A DNA stretch of 64,000 bases from Mycolicibacterium moriokaense (GTDB lineage: Bacteria > Actinomycetota > Actinomycetes > Mycobacteriales > Mycobacteriaceae): assembly GCF_003201655.1 (NCBI RefSeq), contig NZ_QJJU01000002.1:248001-312000 (forward strand), in the 5' to 3' direction. Below are positions 16,651 through 25,229 of the stretch, piece after piece. The notes beneath the pieces are model-generated. The model did not search any database. It was given only the letters and a program-made list of their open reading frames with translations, and was not told the origin of the DNA. The number at the start of each line of letters is the position of its first letter. Within the stretch, counting starts at the first letter, position 1. A program made the translations under genes and the position numbers.

Positions 16651-17880
16651 TCAGACCTCCACCGGGATGTTGTTCCAGCCCCACTGAAAGCTGGACGGCG
16701 GGCGGGATGCGGCCTCGCTGACAATCCGCCAGTCGGGCACACGTTTGAGCCACTCGGTCACCATGACGGCGATCTCGAGACGAGCGAGATGCACGCCAAG
16801 GCAGAAGTGTTGCCCCCTGCCGAAGGCCAGCAGCCGCTCGATGGGCCGGTTCCAGATGAATTCGTCTGGGTCGGTGTATTCGCGTTCGTCGCGGTTGGCC
16901 GATGCGAGCAGCGTGATGATCCGTTGACCCGGCTTGATCGTCGTGCCGTGAATGGTGAACGGCTTGCGCACGGTGCGGGCGAACCACTGCGCGGGCGCAC
17001 AGTAGCGGATCATCTCCTCGCGCGCCACGGGCACATTGGCGTCGAGATCCGCACGCACCGCGACCATCTGGTCGGGCCGCCGACCCAACTCCCACAGCCC
17101 GTGCGCAACGATCTTCGGCACGGTCTCCGTCCCGCCGATGAAGACGCCGAGCATCTGGACGGCGGCTTCCATGTCGGTGAAGGCGGACCCGTCCGGCAGG
17201 CGGTATCCGAGCAGACTGTCGACGATCGGCAGGTCACCCTCGGAGATCCCTGCGCGCCTGCGTTCCACGATCGGGGTCAGGTACTCCAGATATCCTGGTC
17301 GCGCGTTGGCCACCTCGACGCCGCTTCCCGGCTCGGCCAGGCTGCCCGAGTTGACGGTGGCCAGCACGTCCGGTGCCAGTTCGGCTGGCAGCCCGACCAA
17401 TTCGCAGACCACGGATGCGGCCACTATGCCGCCGTATTCCTGGGTGAGGTCGAATGTACCGCGGGGCAACAACTCGTCGAGCCGCTCGTTCGCGAGAATG
17501 CGGATCCGGTCCGCGAGTTGTGAGACCGACTTCGGCCTGAACTGACTCGACGTGCACCGGCGGACGCTGTCGTAGATCGGGGCGTCGAAGTTTGCATGAA
17601 AGGGCATCGGATGCACCGGCGGGTCCGGTACCGGCCCGTCGTTATGCGCCGCCAGAACCGTTGCGGCGGGCAGAGTTCCCTCCGAAGCGACGAACGTCCC
17701 GTCGTTGATCTCCAGCACGCTCCAGATGTCGGCGAAGCGCGACAACGCGTAGGTGTCCCACTTGTCGACGTAGTACACCGGATGCTCGTCGCGCAGCACA
17801 CGATAGTACGGCAGCGGATCGGCCATCACCGCCGGATCGAAGGGGTCGTATGAAAAGTCCTGAAGCACTGGCATATTCAT
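16651..17880 (-). CDS. Cytochrome P450
   Basis: A 409-residue P450. The heme loop FGRGQHFCLG carries the thiolate Cys at about residue 360, the I-helix is VFIGGTETVP, and the K-helix ExxR is REEMIRY. ATG 17880 overlaps the stop of the preceding gene as ATGA; the ADH gene follows two bases after its stop. It probably hydroxylates the pathway substrate at an unactivated carbon, with electrons perhaps supplied by the ferredoxin at 20.3 kb. The CYP family is not assigned. Confidence 0.92.
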   Translation of the reverse strand: MNMPVLQDFSYDPFDPAVMADPLPYYRVLRDEHPVYYVDKWDTYALSRFADIWSVLEINDGTFVASEGTLPAATVLAAHNDGPVPDPPVHPMPFHANFDAPIYDSVRRCTSSQFRPKSVSQLADRIRILANERLDELLPRGTFDLTQEYGGIVAASVVCELVGLPAELAPDVLATVNSGSLAEPGSGVEVANARPGYLEYLTPIVERRRAGISEGDLPIVDSLLGYRLPDGSAFTDMEAAVQMLGVFIGGTETVPKIVAHGLWELGRRPDQMVAVRADLDANVPVAREEMIRYCAPAQWFARTVRKPFTIHGTTIKPGQRIITLLASANRDEREYTDPDEFIWNRPIERLLAFGRGQHFCLGVHLARLEIAVMVTEWLKRVPDWRIVSEAASRPPSSFQWGWNNIPVEV

Positions 17881-18581
17881 AACAGCGGCGACGGGGGCAG
17901 GGCCTGCAGGATCGAGTCCTCCCAGCCGTCGCGAAGCGCTGGGGCGACGCTCATCCAGGTGACGATCTCCGCGGGCGGGCTGTCCTTCCAGGATGGGTAA
18001 TGGTTCTCGAAGCAGTCCCAGTCGCCGTCCAGTGCCCAGTAGTGGATCACCTCGTTGAACCGGAATGTGGTTATGAACGAACCCAGCCACCGCTTGCCCG
18101 TCCGCTCCGACCATGGGACATACAGCCGCTCGAGCTCGCGGATGTAGTCGTCCTGGCGGCCCGGCTTGGTCTGCATGATCTCCTGAATGACCAGGCCTGC
18201 CGAGAAGTTCGACTCCTTGAGCTGCGCGAGGGTTCTGTTGCTCTTGCCGGCGTACATGATCCGGCCCTCACCCTTGGCACCGATCTCGGACAGGTAGGTC
18301 GACCATTTCGCGGCAGGCTCCTCGTGGCTGCCACCGCGCGATTGCGCCCTACCGATGCGGGCGTAGTCGGCGAACGCGTCGATCTCCCAGATGATCGTGA
18401 CCTGCGGCCAATGTCCGTTGTACGGAGTGGTCTCCCAGATGGCGAATAGCCGGGCGCCAAGCGCCTCCATCATCGGGTGGTAGACGTCACTGAACACCTC
18501 GATGAAGCGATCGCTACGCCCCGAGCCCAGCCCGATCGTCTCGTGCATGTAGAGGAGGGTGTGGCCGTGGTAACGCTTCAT
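17877..18581 (-). CDS. Conserved hypothetical protein, NIPSNAP-like
   Basis: A 234-residue protein, first of the leftward operon. No catalytic motif is recognised. The spacing of aromatic residues and of two similar halves (an IWEIDAFADYARIG segment, then FSAGLVIQEIMQTKPGRQDDYI) suggests a duplicated ferredoxin-like alpha/beta-barrel fold, as in NIPSNAP or Dabb proteins; this is a weak assignment. ATG 18581 is chosen. A GTG at 18632 also opens the frame but lies inside the shared operator. Its place at the head of a P450/ADH/BVMO operon suggests a role in substrate handling. Confidence 0.6.
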   Translation of the reverse strand: MKRYHGHTLLYMHETIGLGSGRSDRFIEVFSDVYHPMMEALGARLFAIWETTPYNGHWPQVTIIWEIDAFADYARIGRAQSRGGSHEEPAAKWSTYLSEIGAKGEGRIMYAGKSNRTLAQLKESNFSAGLVIQEIMQTKPGRQDDYIRELERLYVPWSERTGKRWLGSFITTFRFNEVIHYWALDGDWDCFENHYPSWKDSPPAEIVTWMSVAPALRDGWEDSILQALPPSPLL

Positions 18582-18625
18582 GTTCACGACAGGCCGCCGA
18601 TAGTTGACAGTGGCACCTAGCGAGC

Positions 18626-18652
18626 GTGACACTTAGGCCGTGATTTGTAAAG
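18626..18652. promoter_or_regulatory. Copy B of the shared 27-bp operator
   Basis: GTGACACTT at 18626-18634 and ATTTGTAAAG at 18643-18652. It lies between the seven-gene leftward operon and the rightward lactonase gene, and includes the GTG start assigned to the latter. A perfect TTGACA occurs upstream at 18604-18609. Confidence 0.75.
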
Positions 18653-19482
18653 GTGCGACGCTGACGCCGCTCGCCAATGGATTCTGCTTCGGCGAGGGAC
18701 CCCGGTGGTTCGAGGGGCTGCTGTGGTTCTCCGACATGCTGGGCGAGGCGGTGCACACCGTCAACCTGCGGGGAGCGTTGACCACGCTGCCGCTCCCAGG
18801 CCAAGCCCCATCAGGCCTGGGCTTCCGCCCTGACGGCTCGCTGTTGATCGCGTCCACCGAGAACCGCCAGGTCTTGCGGTACGACGGCGACACCGTGACC
18901 ACACTCGTCGACCTGTCAGATATGGCGCCCGCGAACCTCGGTGACATGGTCGTCGACGACCTCGGTCGCGCATATGTCGGATCCCAGGCGCGTGAAGGGG
19001 GCGTCATCGTGCGGGTCGACCCCGACGACACGACCACCGTCGTCGCCGACGACCTCGACTTCCCCAACGGCATGGTGATCACGCCCGACCGCACAACCTT
19101 GATCGTCGCCGAGTCCATCGGCAGGCGGCTTACCGCGTTCTCGATCGGCGCGGACGGATCGCTGTCCGAACGCCGGATCTTCGCCGACGGTCTCGACGGA
19201 CCGCCCGACGGCATTGCGCTGGACGCCGACGGCGGGGTCTGGACGTCGATGACGCTGGCGAAGCAGTTCGAGCGGATCGTCGAGGGCGGCAAGAAAGGGA
19301 TAGTGACCGACCGCATCGACATGGGCGACCGGACGGCGATCGCCTGCGCGTTGGGCGGACCCGAGCGCCGCACGCTCTTCCTGCTGTCCAGCACGGACGC
19401 TTACCCGCAGCGGTTGATCGGGACGAAGCTGTCGAGCCTCGACGCGGTGATCGTCGACGTGCCGGGAGCGGGGCTGCCATGA
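18640..19482 (+). CDS. SMP-30/gluconolactonase-family lactonase
   Basis: A 280-residue six-bladed beta-propeller protein. GEGPRWFEGLLWFSDM holds the N-terminal metal Glu, DFPNGMVITPDRTTLIVAES the central Asn, and PPDGIALDADGGVWT the Asp of the SMP-30 metal site. It would hydrolyse a lactone, fitting a pathway with a Baeyer-Villiger enzyme that makes lactones. The only in-frame start before the conserved region is GTG 18640, which lies inside operator copy B, so a leaderless transcript is plausible. The stop overlaps the next ATG (ATGA). Confidence 0.85.
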   Translation: MICKGATLTPLANGFCFGEGPRWFEGLLWFSDMLGEAVHTVNLRGALTTLPLPGQAPSGLGFRPDGSLLIASTENRQVLRYDGDTVTTLVDLSDMAPANLGDMVVDDLGRAYVGSQAREGGVIVRVDPDDTTTVVADDLDFPNGMVITPDRTTLIVAESIGRRLTAFSIGADGSLSERRIFADGLDGPPDGIALDADGGVWTSMTLAKQFERIVEGGKKGIVTDRIDMGDRTAIACALGGPERRTLFLLSSTDAYPQRLIGTKLSSLDAVIVDVPGAGLP

Positions 19483-20294
19483 GCGACTCGTATTACGAAC
19501 TCGTCGACAGCACCGACACATTGGGCGAGAAGTTCAGTGCGACCGACTTGGTCCGCAGCACGTGGTCGGCCGCGATCCAACACGGGGCGCCGGTCTCAGC
19601 TCTGCTGGTTCGCGCGCTCGAGCGCTGTGAAGCCCGCGACGACACCAGGTTGAGCCGGGTGATGATCGACCTGCTTGGCGCTGTCCCCGCCGAAGGCGAC
19701 CTGTGGGTGCGCTCTCGGATCGAGCGCTCCGGCAAGCAGGTTGAGTTGGTAACCGCGGAAATGCTGGCACTCGGACGCGACGGCGAGCCGCGTCCTGTCG
19801 CCCGGGCCAGCGGGTGGCGACTCAAAACAATCGACACCACCGAGGTCGTGCATGCACCGGCGCCGCCCCTGCGACCCGTCACCGAGGCCAAAAGCCGTGA
19901 CATGAAGAAGGACTGGGACACCAACTACGTGCACAGCCTGGACTGGCGATGGCTGACCAAACCGATGAGTGAGGGACCCGGCGAGTCCTGGATTCGGCCT
20001 GAGGTCGACCTGGTCAAGGGCGAGACGATGACACAGCTGGAGCGGCTGTTCGCGGTGGCCGACGATGCCAACGGCATCGGCACGAAGCTCGACATCAGGA
20101 AGTGGACGTTCATGAACACCGACCTGGTCGTGCACGTGCACCGCATTCCCGACGGCGAGTGGATCGGCATCCGCGCGGAAACGAACTACGGTCCTGACGG
20201 CATCGGCACGACGATCGGCACGCTGTTCGACGAGGGCGGAGCCGTCGGGGCGATCCAGCAATCGGTTTTGGTCCGGCCCATGCCTGGACGCTAA
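19479..20294 (+). CDS. Acyl-CoA thioesterase-family (double hot-dog) protein
   Basis: A 271-residue protein resembling the TesB-like/thioesterase superfamily proteins common in mycobacteria. The C-terminal segment with VVHVHRIPDGEWIGIRAETNYGPDGIGTT is the second hot-dog, where GxGxT and the preceding acidic residues are usual. The central linker is rich in charged residues. ATG 19479 is coupled to the lactonase by ATGA overlap. It probably releases free acid from a CoA thioester or protects the CoA pool; the substrate is unknown. Confidence 0.75.
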   Translation: MSDSYYELVDSTDTLGEKFSATDLVRSTWSAAIQHGAPVSALLVRALERCEARDDTRLSRVMIDLLGAVPAEGDLWVRSRIERSGKQVELVTAEMLALGRDGEPRPVARASGWRLKTIDTTEVVHAPAPPLRPVTEAKSRDMKKDWDTNYVHSLDWRWLTKPMSEGPGESWIRPEVDLVKGETMTQLERLFAVADDANGIGTKLDIRKWTFMNTDLVVHVHRIPDGEWIGIRAETNYGPDGIGTTIGTLFDEGGAVGAIQQSVLVRPMPGR

Positions 20295-20307
20295 TTTCGG
20301 CTCTTAA

Positions 20308-20499
20308 TCAGTCAATTATCCGCAAAGCCGCTGCGGGGCACTGCGTTACTGCCTGCTGCATCCGGTCGCGGTCGGTCTCCGGTTGTTCGTTGTCGTGAAT
20401 CAGCACAGTACCGTCGTCTTGCACCTCGAACACGTCATCCGCGATCGACTCGCAGATGCCGTGCCCTGTGCACTTGTCGAGGTCGACTTCGACCCGCAT
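20308..20499 (-). CDS. 3Fe-4S ferredoxin
   Basis: A 63-residue small acidic ferredoxin. The cluster motif CTGHGIC, followed by a C-terminal CP pair (QCPAAALRI), gives three cysteines with His in the fourth position, typical of [3Fe-4S] ferredoxins that feed actinobacterial P450s. ATG 20499 has AGGAG five bases upstream and is preferred to GTG 20505. The gene follows the P450 gene directly, so it is probably the electron donor of that P450 and perhaps of the other P450 at 16.7-17.9 kb. Confidence 0.92.
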   Translation of the reverse strand: MRVEVDLDKCTGHGICESIADDVFEVQDDGTVLIHDNEQPETDRDRMQQAVTQCPAAALRIID

Positions 20500-20507
20500 G
20501 GTCACTC

Positions 20508-21761
20508 CTATTGAACGAAAGCCGGTAGACGCTTGACGCCATGGACGAAGTGGCTGTACAGCAGGTCAGGCTCACCGAACTCAACGGTTTTCAGTCGAGT
20601 TAGCAACTCGCGGAAAAGGTTTCGTAGCTCTGTCTTGGTGAGCTGGTTCCCGAGGCAGAAGTGCGGACCGCCGCCGCCGAAGCCAAGATGGGGGTTCGGC
20701 GAGCGCTGGAGGTTGAAGGTGTGCGGTGCGTCGAAGACGCTCTCGTCCCGATTAGCCGAGCAGTAGAACAAGCCCAGCTTGTCACCCGCGGCGACCGGCT
20801 GCCCGTTGATCTCCGTGTCCTCGGTGACAAACCGTGCAAACTGCAGCACCGGTGACGCCCAGCGGACGAATTCCTCAATGGCCCAAATGATCCGCCCGTC
20901 GAAATCCTCCATCAGCCAATCACGCTGGGCTGGATTGTCCACCAGCGCCATCATCGCGTGCGTGGTGGCCTGTTTGGTGGTGTCGTTCCCTGCAGACGCC
21001 AACAGGATCAGGAACGCACCGATCTCCTCATCGGTCAGCCGGTGACCATCGATCTCGGCGTTGACGATGCTGGTCATCAAGTCATCGCCGGGGTGGCTGC
21101 GACGGTACTTGGCCAGTTCGATGCCGGTGTTGTTCAACAGAACGATCTGCTTGACGGGGTCTTCGGCGCGTTCCTCGGGCGTGGCGTACTCGTCATCGCT
21201 CATTCCGAAGAGCTTTTCGGCGGCATACGCGACCGCAGGCTGCTCCGCACTTGGCACGCCGAGCATGTCCATGATCGTGAGCATCGGCAGCCGCGCCGAA
21301 CATGCGGCGACGAAGTCCACATCGCCCGCGCCGACGAGATCATCGACGATGGCGACGGCATTGTTGTGGATCTGCTCTTCGATCTGACGCACATTGCGCG
21401 GCGTAAACGCGGAACTGATCAACCGCCGGTACGTGGTATGTCGCGGCGGATCCATGGTCAAAAAGAACGATGCGAAGTGCTGGATCTCGGCGGGCATCGG
21501 ATCCAGGGCCACGCCCTGCGCAGAAGTGAACAACTCTGGGTGCTGGCTGACGTAGGCGATGTCGGCGCGCCGGGTCAGCGCCCAATAGCCCGGCTCCTCC
21601 ATGGGGAACATCGATGGGAAGGGCCGATGCCACGTCAAGCCTTCACCTGCGCGCAGCTGGGCGAAAGTCTCGTCGCGGACCGCGAACGGCTGATTCCAGA
21701 AGTCGTGTGACGTGATGTCGATCGCGCTGTAATCCCGTGCCTGCACCGTTGCTGCTGTCAC
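20508..21761 (-). CDS. Cytochrome P450 (co-transcribed with ferredoxin)
   Basis: A 417-residue P450 with a textbook set of motifs: I-helix LASAGNDTTK, K-helix IEEFVRW, and heme loop FGGGGPHFCLG with the Cys at about residue 369. Motif style and length recall mycobacterial sterol/fatty-acid P450s of the CYP124/125/142 type, but no subfamily can be claimed. GTG 21761 lies 9 bases from operator copy C. It is divergent from the first of the two paralogous TetR genes and is followed by the ferredoxin gene. Confidence 0.93.
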   Translation of the reverse strand: MTAATVQARDYSAIDITSHDFWNQPFAVRDETFAQLRAGEGLTWHRPFPSMFPMEEPGYWALTRRADIAYVSQHPELFTSAQGVALDPMPAEIQHFASFFLTMDPPRHTTYRRLISSAFTPRNVRQIEEQIHNNAVAIVDDLVGAGDVDFVAACSARLPMLTIMDMLGVPSAEQPAVAYAAEKLFGMSDDEYATPEERAEDPVKQIVLLNNTGIELAKYRRSHPGDDLMTSIVNAEIDGHRLTDEEIGAFLILLASAGNDTTKQATTHAMMALVDNPAQRDWLMEDFDGRIIWAIEEFVRWASPVLQFARFVTEDTEINGQPVAAGDKLGLFYCSANRDESVFDAPHTFNLQRSPNPHLGFGGGGPHFCLGNQLTKTELRNLFRELLTRLKTVEFGEPDLLYSHFVHGVKRLPAFVQ

Positions 21762-21770
21762 GGAATCAGC

Positions 21771-21797
21771 GTGACATTTCAGGTCAAATTTGTAAAG
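21771..21797. promoter_or_regulatory. Copy C of the shared 27-bp operator
   Basis: GTGACATTT at 21771-21779 and ATTTGTAAAG at 21788-21797. It lies between the P450/ferredoxin operon and a TetR gene whose ATG is only 2 bases further on, so autoregulation is likely. Confidence 0.75.
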
Positions 21798-21799
21798 CT

Positions 21800-22333
21800 A
21801 TGGCGATGGGGGAAGACACCGACAACTCGACGCGCCAGCGGATACTTGCCGCCACCGCCGAGGTGCTCGGCCGCAGCGGCATGACGAAACTCAGCCTCTC
21901 CGAGGTTGCACTGCAGGCCGGTGTGTCGCGGCCGACGCTGTACCGGTACTTCGCCGACAAGAGGGAACTGCTCGATGCGTTCGTGGTGTGGGAGCGGCAG
22001 TACTACGAACGTGCGGTGGCCGATGCAACCGCAGGCCTGCCGCCATGCGAGAAGCTCGATGCGGCGTTACGGGTCATCGTCGAGTATCAACAGTCCTATC
22101 CCGGGCTCCGCATGATCGACATCGAACCGGCCCAGGTGATCAGGCGGCTGTCGAGGGTCATTCCGCTCATGCGCGCGCGGCTTGAACGACTCGCCGAGGG
22201 GCACGACCGCGCTCTTGCGGTGTCGACCGCAGTGCGCGTGGCGATTTCGCACTACGTGGTGCGCAGCGACGATGATGACGACTTCCTTGACCAGCTGCGG
22301 CATGCCGCGCGGGTCAAGCACCACGCGCCTTGA
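21800..22333 (+). CDS. TetR-family regulator, paralogue 1
   Basis: A 177-residue TetR protein. The helix-turn-helix spans about residues 12-58 and contains LSLSEVALQAGVSRPTLYR. The DNA-binding domain is almost identical to that of the regulator at 24684-25229, and the ligand domains also align throughout, including a shared SDDDD segment near the C-terminus. ATG 21800 is assigned; ATG 21806 is possible. It lies beside operator copy C, so it probably represses its own gene and the P450/ferredoxin operon. The stop region overlaps the convergent CoA-transferase by 20 bases. Confidence 0.9.
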   Translation: MAMGEDTDNSTRQRILAATAEVLGRSGMTKLSLSEVALQAGVSRPTLYRYFADKRELLDAFVVWERQYYERAVADATAGLPPCEKLDAALRVIVEYQQSYPGLRMIDIEPAQVIRRLSRVIPLMRARLERLAEGHDRALAVSTAVRVAISHYVVRSDDDDDFLDQLRHAARVKHHAP

Positions 22334-23480
22334 GTTCCGCGAGAATCTCGTCGGTGTGCTCGCCCAGTTTCGGCGCGGCCGAGCGCGGCTCCCACGGCGT
22401 GCCGTGAAAATCGGCAGGCGTCGCGACCATCGGCGCACCCGCATCGCCGTCGGGCACGTAGACGACACCGCCCGCGGCGTGGAATTGATCATCGGCGATG
22501 ACGTCCTCGATCGAATTGATCGGCGACCAGAAGAAATCCGGTTCGCCCGCAAAGACTTTCGCCCAATCCTCGAGCGGCTTGGCAGCGAAGATCTCGTCCA
22601 GTTCACCGATCAGCTCAACAGCGTTCACTGCGCGCAAGCGACCGGTGTCGAACCGCGGATCGGTGAGCCATTCGGGCCGCCCGATCGCGCGACACAGGGC
22701 AGGCCAATGACGATCGCCCTCCAGGCCGACGATCCAGAACCGCCGTCCGTCGCCTGCCGTGTAGTTGTTCATGCACGGGTTGCCCATCGTCTCGCGCTGG
22801 CCGATCGCGATCGAATGCCCGGTCATCAGGAAGGTGTTGAGGTCGAAGCTGACGGTGTACGCGCCCTGCCGGTACAGCGACGTGCTCACCAATTGCCCCG
22901 CCCCGGTTCGCGTCCTCGCAACGAGGGCCGCACAAACCGCCGCCGCCAGCGTCATGCCCGCCGAGTGATCGCCCATGCCGCCGCGCTGAAACGGAGGCGT
23001 CTCACCGGGGCGGGTCAGCAAGTGCGCCAGGCCCGCCCGTGCCCAGAACGCCGCGACGTCGTAGGCCGCGCGGTCAGCGTCAGGCCCCCTTTCGCCGTAC
23101 CCGGTGATCAGGCCGTACACCAAACTCGGATTGCGAGCCGCCACCGTCTCGAAGTCCAAACCTGTGCGCTTCAGCGCGGCGGGACGCACATTGGTGAGGA
23201 AAACGTCTGCGCCGCTCAGCAATTCGAATGCGGACGCACGTCCGTCGTCGGTCGTGAGGTCGAGCACGACGCTGCGCTTGCCGCGGTTGTCCATCTCGAA
23301 CGGAGGGCTCATCCCGTCTTCGATACCGAGCATGCGACCGAACATCCGGGCCGGATCGCCCGTCGGCGGTTCGATCTTGATGACATCCGCACCCCAGTCG
23401 GCGAGTATCCCGCCCGCCGCCGGACCTGCGACCCAAACGCCGAGTTCGACGACCTTGACGCCCTCCAGCGGTCCGACCAT
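22314..23480 (-). CDS. Class III (CaiB/BaiF, Frc-like) CoA-transferase
   Basis: A 388-residue family III CoA-transferase. The N-terminus GPLEGVKVVELG, the Rossmann segment ADVIKIEPPTGDPAR, NRGKRSVVLDL and the catalytic Asp in GMGDHSAGMTLA are all present. It would move CoA from a donor thioester to a pathway acid. ATG 23480 is preferred since the Shine-Dalgarno GGAAGGG ends just before ATG 23486, leaving no spacing for that start. Operator copy D lies 20 bases upstream. It probably provides CoA activation for the island's pathway, since no dedicated acyl-CoA ligase is seen there. Confidence 0.9.
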   Translation of the reverse strand: MVGPLEGVKVVELGVWVAGPAAGGILADWGADVIKIEPPTGDPARMFGRMLGIEDGMSPPFEMDNRGKRSVVLDLTTDDGRASAFELLSGADVFLTNVRPAALKRTGLDFETVAARNPSLVYGLITGYGERGPDADRAAYDVAAFWARAGLAHLLTRPGETPPFQRGGMGDHSAGMTLAAAVCAALVARTRTGAGQLVSTSLYRQGAYTVSFDLNTFLMTGHSIAIGQRETMGNPCMNNYTAGDGRRFWIVGLEGDRHWPALCRAIGRPEWLTDPRFDTGRLRAVNAVELIGELDEIFAAKPLEDWAKVFAGEPDFFWSPINSIEDVIADDQFHAAGGVVYVPDGDAGAPMVATPADFHGTPWEPRSAAPKLGEHTDEILAELKARGA

Positions 23481-23500
23481 AGACATCCCTTCCGAAACGA

Positions 23501-23527
23501 TTTACAAATCACCGTTAATTTGTAAAC
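23501..23527. promoter_or_regulatory. Copy D of the shared 27-bp operator (fully palindromic)
   Basis: TTTACAAAT at 23501-23509 is perfectly inverted as ATTTGTAAA at 23518-23526. This copy reveals the two-fold symmetry that the other four show only partly. It lies between the divergent CoA-transferase and phosphotransferase genes. Confidence 0.78.
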
Positions 23528-23534
23528 TGACGAG

Positions 23535-24638
23535 GTGAATCGGGTTGCGCCGGTCATCGGCCTCGCATCGCATCTGGGGCGCGGTGTACAACGTATCGCC
23601 ACTGACGCGATCGTCGGCCGCGTTCGATCACTGCCCCGCACCGTCGACGATCTCGACGCACAATCGCTCTCGCAGATCATGGGCCGCACCGTCACGTCGG
23701 TGGCGGTCATTGGAGGCGATGCGGGTACGACATCGCGAGCCCGGCTGGCGCTGACCGGTGACGGTGTCCCGCCTTCGGTCTTCGTCAAGATGCCAGGCGA
23801 AACGGTGGCCACCCGCCTCATGGGCGAATTGGGCAGGCTCGCCGAAACCGAAACCCGTTTCTACAGCCAACTCGCGCAGGAACTGACTGGTGTGCCCAAG
23901 TCGCACGGTTCGGCGTTCGACCCAGTCACCGGCCGCTTCGTACTCGTGCTCGAGGACCTCGCGGTCGACGCATGCGAGTTTCCTGACACACTGCACCCGC
24001 TGGACAAGGACCACGAAAGCCTGATCGTCGAACTGCTCGCGCGAGTGCACGCGACGTTCTGGGGCCGCGTCCCCCGATGGCTCTATTCGGCGTCGGCCAA
24101 CACCGCAGCGCTGCTGACCGGGTCCCTGTTGAAGACGTCCGCACGCCGGATCGCCGAGAAGACGGACATCCCCGTCGAGAAGGGCCGGTTCATCGACAAC
24201 AACTACCGCGCGGTCGCTGCAGTCATGGACGCGGCACCGCACACGGTCATGCACGGCGACGCGCACCCAGGAAACGTCTACTTCCGCAACGGCGCGGCGG
24301 GCCTGTTGGACTGGCAGGCGATGTGCCGCGGCCATCCGGGTCGCGAACTGGCGTACACCCTGGTCACGAGCATGACCACGGCCGACCGCCAGGCCAGTGA
24401 ACGCGAACTACTCGACGACTACCGCCGGGTGCTGGCCAGCTCAGGCGGTCCCGAGCTGGACCGCGACGAGCTCTGGGACCGCTACCGGCAGGGCGCCCTG
24501 TACGCCTACGTCGCTGCGCTGATCACCGCAGGGATGGGTGGCATGCAGGCCGAGGCCATCGCATTGGAGGGACTGAGGCGAAGTGTCGCCGCGCTGGACG
24601 ACCTCGACACGGTCTCGCTCCTGGAGAAGTCGCTGTGA
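23535..24638 (+). CDS. APH/ecdysteroid-kinase-like phosphotransferase
   Basis: A 367-residue protein of the aminoglycoside-phosphotransferase superfamily. VMHGDAHPGNVYFRNG is the Brenner-type catalytic loop with Asp and Asn, and GLLDWQAMCRGHPGREL supplies the metal-binding Asp. FVLVLEDLAVD is the hinge. Such kinases are common beside acyl-CoA dehydrogenases and P450s in mycobacterial lipid-degradation clusters and probably phosphorylate a small hydroxylated substrate, not an antibiotic. GTG 23535 lies 8 bases after operator copy D. A TetR gene follows 45 bases after its stop and is probably co-transcribed. Confidence 0.85.
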   Translation: MNRVAPVIGLASHLGRGVQRIATDAIVGRVRSLPRTVDDLDAQSLSQIMGRTVTSVAVIGGDAGTTSRARLALTGDGVPPSVFVKMPGETVATRLMGELGRLAETETRFYSQLAQELTGVPKSHGSAFDPVTGRFVLVLEDLAVDACEFPDTLHPLDKDHESLIVELLARVHATFWGRVPRWLYSASANTAALLTGSLLKTSARRIAEKTDIPVEKGRFIDNNYRAVAAVMDAAPHTVMHGDAHPGNVYFRNGAAGLLDWQAMCRGHPGRELAYTLVTSMTTADRQASERELLDDYRRVLASSGGPELDRDELWDRYRQGALYAYVAALITAGMGGMQAEAIALEGLRRSVAALDDLDTVSLLEKSL

Positions 24639-24683
24639 CCGAGGATCTACGATCATCAGGACCAAACGATTGAGGCCCAGACG

Positions 24684-25229
24684 GTGAACGAACCACTACG
24701 CGCATCCGAAAGCGTCGAGGACACGTCGACGCGCCATCGGATCCTCGTTGCGACGGCGGAAGTGCTCGGGCGCAGCGGTCAGACGAAGCTGAGCCTTTCG
24801 GAGGTCGCACTGCAGGCCGGGGTATCCCGTCCGACGCTGTACCGCTGGTTCGCGTCCAAGGGTGAGTTGCTCGACGCGTTCGGCGAACATGAGCGCGAGA
24901 TGTTCGACAACGGGATCAGCCGGGCGACGGCGGGTCTGCGAGGAACGGAGAAACTCGACGCTGCGCTGCGGTTCATCGTCGAGTACCAACACTCGTATTC
25001 GGGCGTGCGACTGGTCGACATCGAACCTGAGGTCGTCATCGCCCAGCTCGCCTTGATCATTCCCATCATGCGGGCGCGCTTGCTGAAGCTCATGCCCGGC
25101 CCGAACGGCGCAGTCAAGGCCGCGACCGCAATTCGCGTTGCGGTGTCGCACTACATCGTCCGCAGCGACGACGACGACCAGTTCCTGGCGCAGCTCCGTC
25201 ATGCCGCAGGAATCAAGGCGAACGGGTGA
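24684..25229 (+). CDS. TetR-family regulator, paralogue 2
   Basis: A 181-residue TetR protein closely related to that at 21800-22333. The shared helix-turn-helix segment LSLSEVALQAGVSRPTLYR is identical, so both should read the same DNA site. It starts at GTG 24684, 45 bases after the phosphotransferase gene, with no operator copy of its own directly upstream; it is probably expressed from operator D. Its TGA stop lies within the first bases of operator copy E, which sits in front of the aldehyde dehydrogenase. Confidence 0.9.
   Translation: MNEPLRASESVEDTSTRHRILVATAEVLGRSGQTKLSLSEVALQAGVSRPTLYRWFASKGELLDAFGEHEREMFDNGISRATAGLRGTEKLDAALRFIVEYQHSYSGVRLVDIEPEVVIAQLALIIPIMRARLLKLMPGPNGAVKAATAIRVAVSHYIVRSDDDDQFLAQLRHAAGIKANG

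Noticed and set aside
22182-23525. Long rightward open frame opposite the CoA-transferase
   Set aside because: Arg/His-rich sequence without motifs, fully antisense to a well-supported CoA-transferase gene.
23535-24638. Phosphotransferase as an aminoglycoside resistance gene
   Set aside because: The sequence context and motifs fit the ecdysteroid-kinase-like group common in mycobacterial lipid clusters, and it shares an operator with catabolic genes.
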